Source: Lentzea nigeriaca (lineage in GTDB: Bacteria; Actinomycetota; Actinomycetes; Mycobacteriales; Pseudonocardiaceae). Taken from it: DNA of 64,000 nt. The notes under the pieces are model-generated. The model saw only the letters and a program-made list of their open reading frames with translations, ran no database searches and was not told the DNA's origin. The stretch is taken from the NCBI RefSeq assembly GCF_016907955.1, contig NZ_JAFBCX010000001.1, positions 744,001 to 808,000 of the forward strand, read 5' to 3'. The position numbers and the translations under genes are program-made. How positions within the stretch are numbered: the stretch's first letter is position 1; every line of letters starts with the position of its first letter. Below are positions 50,074 through 59,631 of the stretch, piece after piece.

Positions 50074-50888
50074 GCCGGGTCTGGTGGCTTGGGCGCGGGA
50101 ATGATGACCGTCTTCTGGTGCGCGTTGGGAATGCCCTGGTTCGGTGGCCGGTGCGGGGGCGGCGCGCCGTTGCCCTGCGGCTGCGGCTGCGGCCTGACCG
50201 GAGGCGTGGGCGGCGGTGCCGCGGCGTCCTTCTCGGACGGTGCCGCGCCTTCCTTGCGGCGCTTGGCCTTCAGCAGGATCGAGTCGGCGGCGAACGTCGA
50301 GGCGATCGTCAGCAGCAGCAACACCACCGTCGCCGCGCCCACGTACCGGACCTTGCCGCCGATCTTCGCCGAGGCCGTCGTCGGCTTCACCAGGATCTGC
50401 GCCGTGATGAACGTCTGTTCGGGAGCGTTCAACGCCTTCTGCTGCGACGCGAGCTCCGCCACCGTCTTGTCGAGCACCTTGCCGACGAGGCCTTCCGCCG
50501 CCTCCGCCGAGTCCGCCTCGGTCGAGATGAACAGCAGCGGGCCGCCGACGGGGCCGGTGTTCGCCGTGTAGGTCGCCGTGGAGCCCTTGCCCGCCAGTTC
50601 CGCCGCCGTCTTCGGGTCGCCGAGGACCTGCGTCAGGATCTGCGCGGTGGTCGTGAGGCTGCCGTCGAACTGCAGCAGCGGGTTGACCTTGACCACGTCC
50701 TCCGGCTTGGTCTTCTCCGAGTACCGGCCACCGGCCGCGGGGGAGGTGAGGACCAGCACGCCGCTCGACTCGTACCGCGTGGGCACGGTGATGTAGACGT
50801 ACAGGGCGAGGACACCGGTGAGCAGCACTGCGGGCAGGGCGATGTACCACCGCCGCCGCAGCACCCGTACGGTTCCCCAGAAATCCAT
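50052..50888 (-). CDS. chain-length determinant-like membrane protein (Wzz family) with Pro-rich tail
   Basis: A 278-residue protein from ATG 50888 with GGGG 9 bases upstream. The first TM helix is at residues 15-35 (YIALPAVLLTGVLALYVYITV), an outside domain follows with QILTQVLGDPKTAAELAG, and the second helix is near residue 185 (VGAATVVLLLLTIASTFAAD). The Wzz/capsular export layout is clear. The last 65 residues are Pro/Gln/Lys-rich (PPPTPPVRPQPQPQG) and cytoplasmic, without the Tyr kinase domain of BY-kinases. It controls chain length of the polymer, with the O-antigen-ligase-like protein coupled behind it. Confidence 0.82.
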   Translation of the reverse strand: MDFWGTVRVLRRRWYIALPAVLLTGVLALYVYITVPTRYESSGVLVLTSPAAGGRYSEKTKPEDVVKVNPLLQFDGSLTTTAQILTQVLGDPKTAAELAGKGSTATYTANTGPVGGPLLFISTEADSAEAAEGLVGKVLDKTVAELASQQKALNAPEQTFITAQILVKPTTASAKIGGKVRYVGAATVVLLLLTIASTFAADSILLKAKRRKEGAAPSEKDAAAPPPTPPVRPQPQPQGNGAPPPHRPPNQGIPNAHQKTVIIPAPKPPDPAWPTKDD

Positions 50889-51025
50889 CAAAAACCCCGA
50901 TCCGCGGCTCGGTCTTGCGAACGCAATGTCCGTAGGGTATCGCCTGCCTGGAAAATCGTGGTGAGCTGCGAACTGTTACAGGCCGTAGCCACGTGGCGAT
51001 GAGGGAAGGGAATCCAGGAGGCAGC

Positions 51026-52009
51026 ATGCGTGTACGACGACTGACCGTGACCGTCGCGGCCATTCTCGTGGTCATCGGCGGGACAACGGCCTACGTCGTC
51101 ACGGCCGCCACCGAGGCGAACGATCTGGCGACGAACGAACCGGCGGCGGGCGCGGAGCAGGTGTCGCAGGCCAAGTCCGGCGACCTGCTGTTCGTCGACC
51201 TCGCCGGTGGGCAGAACCGTGTCGAGAAGATCGCCGGCGGCGGTGCGCGCACCCCGACCGAGCTCACCTGCCAGCGCTTCTACGCCGCCGGTGGCACGAG
51301 CGTGTGCCTCAAGCTCGCCGGTCCCGGCCCGGCCTACGCCGCCGAGATCAGCCGCGACGGCAAGGTCGTGAAGTCCGTCGCACTGCCCGGCATCCCGAGT
51401 CGCGCGAAGGTGTCGAGGTCCGGGAACGTGGTGTCCTGGACCAGTTTCGTCAGCGGCGACTCGTACTCGGTGCCCGGCGGGTTCTCCACCAGGACCGGTT
51501 TCTTCGACGTCCGCACCGGCGAGACCGTCGAGTCGCTCGAGCACTTCGCCGCCACGGTGGAGGGTGCCGCGCTCACCGCGCGTGACGTCAACTACTGGGG
51601 CCTCACAGTCGGTTCCGACGACAGGACCTTCTACGCGACGCTCGCCAGCGGCGGCTTCACGTGGCTCGTGAAGGGTGATCTCGCGGCCAACACCGTCACG
51701 TCGTTGCGCCGCGACGCCGAGTGCCCGTCGCTGTCGCCGGACGGCACGAAGGTCGCCTACAAGAAGCGCATCGGCCGCCTCGGCCCGTGGGACCTCGCGG
51801 TGCTCGACCTCGCCACCAGCACGGAGAAGCGGCTGCCCGGCACGGCGGGCATCGACGACCAGGCGACGTGGCTGAGCGAGAACGAGCTCGCGTTCGCCGC
51901 GGTGCCCAAGGACGCCAAGCTGCCCGCGGTTCACGTCACGCCCGCCGACGGGTCGCAGCCGGCCAAGGTCCTCATCCCGGACGCCACCTCGCCGTCGCCC
52001 GTCACGTAG
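51026..52009 (+). CDS. TolB-like beta-propeller exported protein
   Basis: A 327-residue protein. ATG 51026 has AGGAGG 4-10 bases upstream. A signal anchor (VRRLTVTVAAILVVIGGTTAYVVTAAT) precedes repeated WD40/TolB-like strands: ISRDGKVVKSVALPG, SLSPDGTKVAYKKRIGRLGPWDLAVLDLATSTEKRLPG and ATWLSENELAFAAV. It probably anchors in the membrane with an external propeller, perhaps binding polymer or assembly proteins. It is divergent from the Wzz-like gene and overlaps the convergent glycosyltransferase by 8 bases. Confidence 0.8.
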   Translation: MRVRRLTVTVAAILVVIGGTTAYVVTAATEANDLATNEPAAGAEQVSQAKSGDLLFVDLAGGQNRVEKIAGGGARTPTELTCQRFYAAGGTSVCLKLAGPGPAYAAEISRDGKVVKSVALPGIPSRAKVSRSGNVVSWTSFVSGDSYSVPGGFSTRTGFFDVRTGETVESLEHFAATVEGAALTARDVNYWGLTVGSDDRTFYATLASGGFTWLVKGDLAANTVTSLRRDAECPSLSPDGTKVAYKKRIGRLGPWDLAVLDLATSTEKRLPGTAGIDDQATWLSENELAFAAVPKDAKLPAVHVTPADGSQPAKVLIPDATSPSPVT

Positions 52010-53195
52010 CGAGTTCGCGGCGGAGCACCTTTTCGAGCTCATGGCCTGCCGCATCCCAGGAACGTCCCTCCACACTGGACGCGGCCGCACGGGCGATCGC
52101 GTCGAAGTCCGGCGATGTGACCACTTCGGACAAAGCACGCGCCAGCGAGTGCGGGGTGGGTGCCGCGTACCGGACGTGGTCGTTGTCCAGGACTACGCGG
52201 TTGAAGTGCGCGTCGTTCACCACGGGAACGCATCCGGCCGCCAGCATCTCGTGTGGCACCAAAGAAACGTTGGTCATCGACAACGACAACCCGGCGAAGC
52301 ACCGGTTGTAGATGGCGTTCAGCTCGTCGGGCGTGACGAGGCCGTGGTCGACGAACTGCGGCCCGAGCTGCCCGATCCTCTCGCCGTAGACGTGGATCTT
52401 CAGGTCCGGGTGCTTCTCCGCGAACACCTCCAGGGCCAGCACGCCGAGCTCGAACGCCCGGCGCGGTGCCTTGCGCCGGGCGTAGAACACGATGCCGTCG
52501 CGCTTGTCGTCGCCGAGCCGGTACCTGTCGGCGTCGCAGCCGAAGTCGAAGTGGTCGGCGGGCATGCCGTGCTCGGCGCGGACCTTGTCGGCGAGGAACC
52601 GCCCGGCCGTGAAGCCGTGCATGCCCATCCGGTAGGTGTTCTCCGCCAGCGCGTACAGGCCACCGGACGGGTAGAACCACGGCTCGTAGTCCTGCACGAG
52701 GTAGAACCTCTTGCCCGCGCACGGGTCGTTGAACGCCGGGTACGCGGTGATCCACGCCGTCGCGAACACAGCGTGGGCGTCGGCCATGCCGTCGGTCACG
52801 TCGTGGATCGAGCCCTTGAAGAACGGGAACGCCTCGCGCACCACGGGTTCGAGGTCGGCGACCGCGTTGCCGAACGTCTCGTACAGGTACAGCCGGCACT
52901 CGTGGCCGAGCGACTCGAGGTGCCGGATGAGCCGGAACATCGTGGTGTGGCCACCCGATCCCCTGGACGGGGGAGTGGTGACCCAGTTGATCGTGAGCCT
53001 GCCGTCGGCCGGGATCGGCGGGATCACCACGGGCCTGCGCGCCTCGACGTCGGCCTTGCGGACGTCCTCCAGCCGCACGGGCAGGTCCTCGCCCTCGGCG
53101 CCGAGCCTGCGCGTGGCGGCGGTGAGCACGCGGATGCCGAGCTGTCGCGCGCCCTGCTCGCGGACGATCTTCGTGACCTGTCTCAGTCGTCTCAC
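52002..53195 (-). CDS. WsaF-like glycosyltransferase (rhamnosyltransferase type, GT4)
   Basis: A 397-residue enzyme. INWVTTPPSRGSGGHTTMFRLIRHLESLGHECRLYLYE and VFATAWITAYPAFNDPCAGKRFYLVQDYEPWFYPSG match the WsaF N-domain; HFDFGCDADRYRL, IVFYARRKAPRRAFELG and LVPHEMLAAGCVPVVNDAHFN match the GT-B donor domain. WsaF makes beta-1,2-rhamnosyl links in an S-layer glycan; the same linkage here is not proven. GTG 53195 overlaps the flippase stop in a GTGA junction, so the gene is third in a GT2-flippase-GT run. Confidence 0.85.
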   Translation of the reverse strand: MRRLRQVTKIVREQGARQLGIRVLTAATRRLGAEGEDLPVRLEDVRKADVEARRPVVIPPIPADGRLTINWVTTPPSRGSGGHTTMFRLIRHLESLGHECRLYLYETFGNAVADLEPVVREAFPFFKGSIHDVTDGMADAHAVFATAWITAYPAFNDPCAGKRFYLVQDYEPWFYPSGGLYALAENTYRMGMHGFTAGRFLADKVRAEHGMPADHFDFGCDADRYRLGDDKRDGIVFYARRKAPRRAFELGVLALEVFAEKHPDLKIHVYGERIGQLGPQFVDHGLVTPDELNAIYNRCFAGLSLSMTNVSLVPHEMLAAGCVPVVNDAHFNRVVLDNDHVRYAAPTPHSLARALSEVVTSPDFDAIARAAASSVEGRSWDAAGHELEKVLRRELAT

Positions 53196-54625
53196 GCCTC
53201 GGTCCTCTTCCGCAGCACGCCAAGGATTTCGTGTCTCATCGGGAACACCACGAGCGCGTAGGCGAGGCACGACACCGTGCCACCGACGAGGATCTGCGGC
53301 AGCTCCCCGTCGATCACGTTCCGCACCACGAGCACCACCGCGACCATCAGCACACCACCGAGGAACGGCCGCAGCAGCCGCGCGCCCAGCGCACCCGCGC
53401 GCACCCCGTACGGCTTGAACGCGACCAGGTACGCGGGCGTGATGACCAGCACCGCGACGATCACGTGTGCCGCCGCGACACCGCGGATGCCGTCGAGTTT
53501 CGCGCCGAGTGCGAGCAACGGCACCAGCGCGCCCAGCCACGCCAGGTGGATCACCAAAATCGCCCGCGACCTCCCGGCGGAGGCCAGGTAGTCGTAGCCG
53601 AGCTCCAGCGCGACCCGGACCGCGCCGAGCAGCACGAGCAACGCCAGCGCCGCCGCGGCGGGGGCCCAGCGGTCGCCGTAGACCACCCGGATCAACGGCT
53701 CCGCCAGGGCGGCCAGCAGCACGCACGCGGGCACCGTGACGAGCGCCAGGAGCCCCAGCGCGCGGCCGAACGACTTCTGGAACAGCTCGGGGTCCTCACG
53801 CACCTTGGAGAACGCGGCCAGCGACACACTTCTGACCGGCGCGGAGAACGCCGACACCGGCCAGCTCGCCAGGTTGAACGCCAGCAGGTAGAAGCCGAGC
53901 GGCACGGTGCCGAGCAGGGAGCCGACCACGATGTAGTCGACGTTCATCACGCCGAAGATCAGCAGGCTCGACCCGGCGAGCGGCAGGCCGAACGCCAGCA
54001 AGGCGCGCGCCTGCACCGCATTCCAGCCCGGCCGGAACCTGTCCTTGGTGAGCCAGAACATGATGATCGCCGCGGACAGGTTCTGCGCGATCCGCTGCCA
54101 CGCGAGGCTCCACGCCCCGAACCCCATCAGCGCGAGCACGACGGCGACCGCCGTGCCGCACACGAACGCGGCGGTGTCGGCGTAGAACTTGTGGTCCTGC
54201 CGGAAGTTGCGCTGCATCATCGCGCCCGGCACCGCCGTGGCTCCCGCGATGACGAGGGCGACCGACATGAGCTGGATCACGCCGGTCGCTTCCGGTGTGT
54301 CCATGGCGTTGGAGAACCACGGCGCGCCGGCGACGCAGATCAACGCCAGCACCGTGCCCGAGGCGAGCGACAGCGTCGTGACGGTCGGTGCCATCTCCTC
54401 GACGGGGTCGCTGGTGCGGACCAGTGCGGCGCTCACACCGAGCTCGGACACGCTCAGCACGATGTTGAGCACGACCAGGGCGACCGCGAACACACCGAAC
54501 TGCTCTGGCGCGATCAGCCGGGCGAGCAGGATGCTGAAGCCGACGGCGGCCAGGCGTTGCAGCAGCGAGTTGATCGCGCTCCACCGGATGGCGCTTCCGA
54601 CCGAGCCTTCGAGCTGCTGGGTCAC
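53192..54625 (-). CDS. polysaccharide flippase (Wzx-like, MATE/MVF fold)
   Basis: A 477-residue membrane protein with 12-14 TM helices. Family segments include FSILLARLIAPEQFGVFAVALVVLNIVLSVSELGVSAALVRT near the start, then VDYIVVGSLLGTVPLGFYLLAFNLASWPVSAFSAPVRSVSLAAFSKV and VYGDRWAPAAAALALL. It would move lipid-linked oligosaccharide across the membrane. The GTG at 54625 overlaps the GT2 stop, and its own TGA overlaps the WsaF-like gene. Confidence 0.9.
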   Translation of the reverse strand: MTQQLEGSVGSAIRWSAINSLLQRLAAVGFSILLARLIAPEQFGVFAVALVVLNIVLSVSELGVSAALVRTSDPVEEMAPTVTTLSLASGTVLALICVAGAPWFSNAMDTPEATGVIQLMSVALVIAGATAVPGAMMQRNFRQDHKFYADTAAFVCGTAVAVVLALMGFGAWSLAWQRIAQNLSAAIIMFWLTKDRFRPGWNAVQARALLAFGLPLAGSSLLIFGVMNVDYIVVGSLLGTVPLGFYLLAFNLASWPVSAFSAPVRSVSLAAFSKVREDPELFQKSFGRALGLLALVTVPACVLLAALAEPLIRVVYGDRWAPAAAALALLVLLGAVRVALELGYDYLASAGRSRAILVIHLAWLGALVPLLALGAKLDGIRGVAAAHVIVAVLVITPAYLVAFKPYGVRAGALGARLLRPFLGGVLMVAVVLVVRNVIDGELPQILVGGTVSCLAYALVVFPMRHEILGVLRKRTEA

Positions 54626-55665
54626 CACTCGCCCCGCCACTTCCAGCGCTGCGTCCCGACCCACAGCTTCGCCCGCTTGTAGGCATGCGGCGCAAGGAAC
54701 AACTGCGTACGACTGAGGAACGCGGGGCTGAACTTCCGGCGCCGCAGCAACGCCTTGTACTCCGGCAGCTCCTCGAGCGCCGGATAGGTCTCGCGGGCGA
54801 AGTCGAGCAGCTCCTTCTCGGTGCCGTCGAGCTGGTCGCGGTCGTGCAGCCGGACCGCGCGCCACAGCGCGTCTCCCGCGATCGCCTTGCGCGCCAACGG
54901 CTTGAGCCGTGCGGGAAGGCCGGGGTTCTGCTCCAGCACCAGGTCGAACACGTCCCGGCGCTGCTCCAGGTCGGCGAACACCGACTTGAACGTCGTGCGC
55001 ATCATGGAGTTCTCGTGCACCCGGTAGTACGCGGCGGGCTTGCCGCTGACGTAGCCGATGTCGGAGACGGCCGCGATGCGCAGCCACATCTCGAGGTCGC
55101 CCGCGTGCGGCAGGTCTGCCCGGTAGCCGCCGACCTTCTGCTGGATCCTGGTGCGCACCACGACCTCCGGCGAGGAGATCACGTTGCGGCTGCTGCGGAA
55201 ACGGTTCTCGATCCACTCCTCGCCGCGCCAGACCTTCGACGTCGTCGGCAGCTGCGTGACCTTCGGCAACGCGTCGTGGTCGCTGTAGTAGACGACCCGC
55301 CCGTAGACCATGCCCACGTCCGGGTTCTGCTCGAAGATCGCGGCCGCGCGCTGCAACGCTCCCGGCGCCAGCAGGTCGTCCGCGGACAGCAGCACCGTGT
55401 AGTCGGCGCTCGCCCACTCCAGCAGGCCCTCGTTGTAGGTGGCGATGTGCCCCTTGTTCACCTCGTGCCTGCGGCCTTCGACGCGCTTGTCCGCCGCCGT
55501 CAGCTCGGCCATCACCGCGGGGGTGTCGTCCGACGACGTGTCGTCGATCACAAGCACCCGCACGTCCACACCGGGCTGGTCGAGGACGCTGCGGACACAG
55601 GCCGGCAGGAAGTGGGCGTAGTTGTAACAGGGGATCACGACGTCCACTGTGGGAAGCGTTGGCAC
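54622..55665 (-). CDS. family 2 glycosyltransferase
   Basis: A 347-residue GT2 enzyme: VDVVIPCYNYAHFLPACVRSVLDQ (nucleotide-binding start), RVLVIDDTSSDDTPAVMAEL, then the DxD region (LLSADDLLAPGAL) and a later AGDLEMWLRIAAVSDIGYV. GT-A fold enzymes of this sort add one sugar to a lipid-linked acceptor. The GTG at 55665 is preceded by CCAGGTT. It is the first gene of a coupled run with the flippase and the WsaF-like enzyme, and it is divergent from the gene at 55757. Confidence 0.9.
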   Translation of the reverse strand: MPTLPTVDVVIPCYNYAHFLPACVRSVLDQPGVDVRVLVIDDTSSDDTPAVMAELTAADKRVEGRRHEVNKGHIATYNEGLLEWASADYTVLLSADDLLAPGALQRAAAIFEQNPDVGMVYGRVVYYSDHDALPKVTQLPTTSKVWRGEEWIENRFRSSRNVISSPEVVVRTRIQQKVGGYRADLPHAGDLEMWLRIAAVSDIGYVSGKPAAYYRVHENSMMRTTFKSVFADLEQRRDVFDLVLEQNPGLPARLKPLARKAIAGDALWRAVRLHDRDQLDGTEKELLDFARETYPALEELPEYKALLRRRKFSPAFLSRTQLFLAPHAYKRAKLWVGTQRWKWRGEW

Positions 55666-55756
55666 AACCTGGTTATCGGTATGGCGCCGTTTTCGTTAGC
55701 GCCGCAACGTTTTGGGCCCTTCGGACGATGAAGTTGTGACCGGAGTAAGGGGAGTC

Positions 55757-56599
55757 ATGGACCACGTCATCCTGACGCGCTTCAACCTGCCGTCGAAGGG
55801 CGCCGAAAGCTACGTCCGGGCAAAGGAAGGATGGCTGACCGAGCGCGTTGCGCTGTTCGAGCGCTATTGCCTGCCATCGGTCCTCGCGCAGACGGACAAA
55901 CGGACGCGGTGGCTCATCTATTTCGACCCCGAATCACCGAAGTGGCTCAAGGACAAGATCGCCGAACACGGTGACGCGTACACGCCCGTTTACCGCGCGG
56001 AGGTTTCGCGGGAAGAGCTGAGATCGGACATCCGGTCGCTCTTCTCCCGCACCGGCGACGAGCTCGTCACCACGAACCTGGACAATGACGACGGCCTGGC
56101 CGTCGACTTCGTGGAACGGCTCTGCGCGGCACCCCGCCCGACGACCACGGCGGCGTACTACCTGGTGAACGGCCTGATCAAGTCGCCTGGCGGGCTGTAC
56201 CACCGGGTGGACCGGCACAACGCGTTCGTCTCGGTCCGCGAGACCTGGGACGAGCCCGTCACGTGCTGGGCGCACTGGCACAACCACATGCACCTGCACT
56301 TCCCGGTCGTCGAGCTGGGTGGTGCGCCGGGCTGGCTGCAGGTCGTGCACGGCGGCAACGTCTCGAACCGCACGCGCGGCCGGCTGGTCTCGCCGGAGCC
56401 GTACAAGGCGTCGTTCGGTGCCGCGCTGGACGACGTGCCGGCTCCGGACCTGAAGGCCGTCGCGCAGGACCGGCTGGTGGCTCAGCCGATCCGGTTCGTG
56501 CGCGACTCCGGCCGGGTGGCCGCGAAGAACACGGCGATGAAGGTGCTCGGCAAGGGCGGCTTCGAGGCCGTCAAGCAGAAGCTGGCTGCTCGCGGTTGA
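55757..56599 (+). CDS. putative rhamnosyl-transferase-like glycosyltransferase
   Basis: A 280-residue protein with AAGGGGAG 3-10 bases before ATG 55757. It opens HVILTRFNLPSKGAESYVRAKEGWLTERVALFERYCLPSVLAQ and has TRWLIYFDPESPKWLKDKI and VTTNLDNDDGLAVDFVERL, the latter a DxDD metal site as in GT-A enzymes. This resembles the bacterial rhamnosyl-transferase-like family that often lies in surface glycan loci. The linkage is unknown. Its end overlaps the convergent MFS gene by 29 bases. Confidence 0.75.
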   Translation: MDHVILTRFNLPSKGAESYVRAKEGWLTERVALFERYCLPSVLAQTDKRTRWLIYFDPESPKWLKDKIAEHGDAYTPVYRAEVSREELRSDIRSLFSRTGDELVTTNLDNDDGLAVDFVERLCAAPRPTTTAAYYLVNGLIKSPGGLYHRVDRHNAFVSVRETWDEPVTCWAHWHNHMHLHFPVVELGGAPGWLQVVHGGNVSNRTRGRLVSPEPYKASFGAALDDVPAPDLKAVAQDRLVAQPIRFVRDSGRVAAKNTAMKVLGKGGFEAVKQKLAARG

Positions 56600-57797
56600 T
56601 CCCGTAACTCACGACGAGCGTGACGGTGAGTGCTGCGAGCGCCACCGTCACGCCGGTCGTGAAGCTCGCGTACTGCAGCAGCAGTCCAAAAGCGACGGAC
56701 GAGACGAGACGGCCCAGCGCCTGACCGGTCTGCACGACGGAAAGCCCGGAGGCCCTCAGTGACTCGGGCGCCGACTCGCTGACCTTGGCCGACAGCACGC
56801 CGTCCGTGGCCGCGTAGAACAGCCCGTGCAGCAGCAACGTGACCACCGCGACGACCATCCCGCCCTCGGCGACGAACAGCAGCGCGTACACACCGAGCAG
56901 CAGGGCGTGCCCGGCGAGGAACATGCGCCAGCGGCCGACGCGGTCCGCGAGTTTCCCGAGCGGCGCGGCGGCCGCGAGGAAGACGACCGCCGTGCCGAGC
57001 GGGAGCAGGGGCAGATAGCCGAGCGAGATGCCCGTGGCCTTCTGCACCAGCACGTAGACGAACGCGTCCGACACCGTCGCGAGCCCCAGCAGGCCCGCCG
57101 AGATCGTGGTGCGCCGGAAGTTCTGGTCGTTGAGCAGACCGAGCCCCGCCTTGAACGACGGCCGCGGTCCCTTCGGCTGTTCCTTCACCGGGGTGTCCCG
57201 CACGAACGAGATCAGCACGATCAGACCGATGACCGCGAACGCCGCGGACACGGCGAAGATCGGCCCCGGCACCATACCGATCTGGGCGAGCAGCAGGAAC
57301 GTCACCAGCGGCCCGAGCAGGGCGCCGAACGTGTCCATGCTCCGGTGCACTCCGAACGCCGCGCCCAGCCGGTCCTCCGGGGTGGCCAGCGAGATCATCG
57401 CGTCGCGCGGCGCCGTGCGGATGCCCTTGCCCGCCCGGTCCGCGGCCATCAGCGCGCCGATGCCGAACGGAGAGGCGCCCACCAGCGGGAAGAACACCTT
57501 GGTGGCGGCCGACAGTCCGTACCCGGCCGCCGCGACGGCCTTGGGTTTGCGGAACTTGTCCGAAATGCCGCCGCCGACCAGCCGCAGTACCGCGGTGGCG
57601 CCGGTGTAGATGCCGTCCAGCAGGCCGAACTGCGCGTAGCCCAGCTGGAGGGTGAAGAGCAGGTACACCGGCAGGAACGCGGTGATCATCTCCGCCGAGA
57701 TGTCGGTCAAGAGGCTGACCGTGCCCAGCGCGAAGACCGTGCCCGGCAGCCGTTTGCGGAAGTCCGTTGTGGACGGACGTGACGAGGCGACGTACAT
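56571..57797 (-). CDS. MFS transporter
   Basis: A 408-residue protein with 12 predicted TM helices. The start MYVASSRPSTTDFRKRLPGTVFALGTVSLLTDISAEM and the loop GGGISDKFRKPK (MFS motif between TM2 and TM3), repeated in a LGKLADRVGRWRM form in the second half, support the family. It may export a small molecule or sugar; no substrate can be deduced. ATG 57797 is 7 bases after the asparagine-synthase gene stop, so they are cotranscribed. Confidence 0.87.
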   Translation of the reverse strand: MYVASSRPSTTDFRKRLPGTVFALGTVSLLTDISAEMITAFLPVYLLFTLQLGYAQFGLLDGIYTGATAVLRLVGGGISDKFRKPKAVAAAGYGLSAATKVFFPLVGASPFGIGALMAADRAGKGIRTAPRDAMISLATPEDRLGAAFGVHRSMDTFGALLGPLVTFLLLAQIGMVPGPIFAVSAAFAVIGLIVLISFVRDTPVKEQPKGPRPSFKAGLGLLNDQNFRRTTISAGLLGLATVSDAFVYVLVQKATGISLGYLPLLPLGTAVVFLAAAAPLGKLADRVGRWRMFLAGHALLLGVYALLFVAEGGMVVAVVTLLLHGLFYAATDGVLSAKVSESAPESLRASGLSVVQTGQALGRLVSSVAFGLLLQYASFTTGVTVALAALTVTLVVSYGINREQPASA

Positions 57798-57804
57798 GGG
57801 CGTC

Positions 57805-59628
57805 CTACCAGCTCAGTGTCTGGTGCCACACCTCGAGCGACAGCAGCGTCCAGATGCGCGGCTGCTCGTTGCGGTCACCCGAGTCGTGGTCGTCGAGCAG
57901 CGCGCGGACCGCCGCCCGGTCGAAGGTCCTGCCCACGAACGACGTGGGGCCGGTCAGCAGGTCGTAGGCCATGTCCCGCAGGCCGTCGCGGAACCAGGCG
58001 TCGAGCGGCACCTTGAAGCCCGACTTCGGCCGGTCGACGACGTCGGCGGGCAGGTGCCGGCGCGCGACCTCCTTGACGACCCACTTGGTCGTGCCGCCGC
58101 GCACCTTCACGTTGCTGGGCAACGAGAACGCGAGCTCCGCCACCCGGTGGTCGAGGAACGGCGGCCGCAGCTCCAGCGACGCGGCCATCGACATGCGGTC
58201 GCCGCGTTCGAGGAGGTTGTCGGCGAGCCAGGTGTGCGAGTCGGCGTAGAGCATGCGGCGCACCGCGTCGCCGCGCCCGTTCTCGTAGGGCGCCAGCACG
58301 GACCGCGTCGCAGGCCCACCCAGCAACGCGGCCCGTTCGGCCACGGTGAACGGCGCGAACCAGCCCCGCATGCGTTCGGCGTAGGTGGGTTCGGCGATCG
58401 CGCGCACCGCGATGCCCAGCCGTGCCTTGGAGGCCGGGAGAGCCTTTTCGAAGCGCCGCAGAGCAGCGGACGGCAGCGCACCGGCGTACCGGGTGGCCGC
58501 GGCGAAGCGGTACTTCGGGTAGCCACCGAAGAGCTCGTCACTGCCTTCGCCGGACAGCACGACCTTCACGTCCCGGCGTGCGAGCTCGGCGAGCCGGAAC
58601 ACCGCCACGTCGGCGGGCTCGGACAGCGGCGCGTCGCGGTGCCAGGAGAGCTTCGCCCAGCTGTCGCGGAAGTCGTCGGCCGTCACGACCACGCTGTGGT
58701 GCTCGCTGCCGACGATCCCGGCGACCTTCTCGGCCCAGTGCAGCTCGTCGACGCGGGGATCACCGAAGCCCGCGGAGAACGTGTGCAGCGGGGCACCGTC
58801 GCGTTCCCTCGCCACCAGCGCGGTGATCAGCGACGAGTCGACGCCGCCGGACAGGTACGCGCCGACCGGTACGTCCGCGACCAACGCGTCCCGCACCGAC
58901 GCCGTCAGCGCCTCGTCGACCAGCCGGACGGCCTCTTCCGGTGTCACGGAAAGGATCGGCGACTCGCGTGGCAGCTCCCAGTACGGCTCGGTCCGCACGC
59001 GGCCGTCGGCCGACAGGACGAGGTGGTGACCCTGCGGCACCTTCCGCATGCCGCGCACCAGCGTGTGGGGCGCGGGCACCGAGCGGTGCGCCAGGTAGTC
59101 GTGCAGCGACTCGTGATCGACCTCGGCCGGGCCGATCGCGGGCAGCAGCGCCTTGATCTCGGACGCGAACGCGAAGAACGAGGAGTCCGCGTAGTAGTAC
59201 AGCGGCAGGATGCCCAGCCGGTCGCGGAACAGGTGCGTCTCACCGGTCTTCGCGTCGTGGATCGCGTACGCGAACTGGCCGCGCAGCTTCGTGACAGCCG
59301 ACGGCCCGTGCTGCTCGTACAGCGCCAGCAGCACTTCCGTGTCGCCCTGCGTGTGGAACGGGTACGACAGCTCGGAGCGCAGCTGCCGGTAGTTCAGGAT
59401 CTCGCCGTTGAACGCGATCTGCGTGGTGCCGGACGCGCCCGCCATCGGCTGCGGCGAGCCGGCCAGGTCGATGATCGAGAGCCGGGTGTGGGCGAAGCCG
59501 ATCGACCCGTCCGACCAGAACCCGCTGTCGTCCGGGCCGCGGTGGTGCAGCCGCTTCGCCATCTCGGCGAGCAGCTCACGGGAGACGGGCGCGCCGTCGA
59601 ACCGTCTGACGCCTGCGATTCCGCACAT
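57805..59628 (-). CDS. asnB: asparagine synthase (glutamine-hydrolysing) homologue
   Basis: A 607-residue protein with the N-terminal nucleophile Cys2 (MCGIAGVRRF) of class II glutamine amidotransferases, RGPDDSGFW and FNGEILNYRQLR. The C-terminal synthetase has the PP-loop GAYLSGGVDSSLITALV and VVLSGEGSDELFGGYPKYR. In surface-glycan clusters such homologues are often thought to amidate a uronic or amino-sugar acid rather than make free asparagine. It is 3 bases downstream of the GT2-GT4 fusion gene. All core motifs are intact. Confidence 0.9.
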   Translation of the reverse strand: MCGIAGVRRFDGAPVSRELLAEMAKRLHHRGPDDSGFWSDGSIGFAHTRLSIIDLAGSPQPMAGASGTTQIAFNGEILNYRQLRSELSYPFHTQGDTEVLLALYEQHGPSAVTKLRGQFAYAIHDAKTGETHLFRDRLGILPLYYYADSSFFAFASEIKALLPAIGPAEVDHESLHDYLAHRSVPAPHTLVRGMRKVPQGHHLVLSADGRVRTEPYWELPRESPILSVTPEEAVRLVDEALTASVRDALVADVPVGAYLSGGVDSSLITALVARERDGAPLHTFSAGFGDPRVDELHWAEKVAGIVGSEHHSVVVTADDFRDSWAKLSWHRDAPLSEPADVAVFRLAELARRDVKVVLSGEGSDELFGGYPKYRFAAATRYAGALPSAALRRFEKALPASKARLGIAVRAIAEPTYAERMRGWFAPFTVAERAALLGGPATRSVLAPYENGRGDAVRRMLYADSHTWLADNLLERGDRMSMAASLELRPPFLDHRVAELAFSLPSNVKVRGGTTKWVVKEVARRHLPADVVDRPKSGFKVPLDAWFRDGLRDMAYDLLTGPTSFVGRTFDRAAVRALLDDHDSGDRNEQPRIWTLLSLEVWHQTLSW

Positions 59629-59631
59629 GGG

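Noticed and set aside
53231..54682. 483-codon plus-strand open frame
   Set aside because: It is antisense to the flippase and is Arg/Gln/His-rich without recognisable domains.
57805..59628. Lasso-peptide cyclase (AsnB-like) interpretation
   Set aside because: The protein has a full N-terminal glutaminase domain with Cys2, and no precursor, B protein or lasso transporter lies near.
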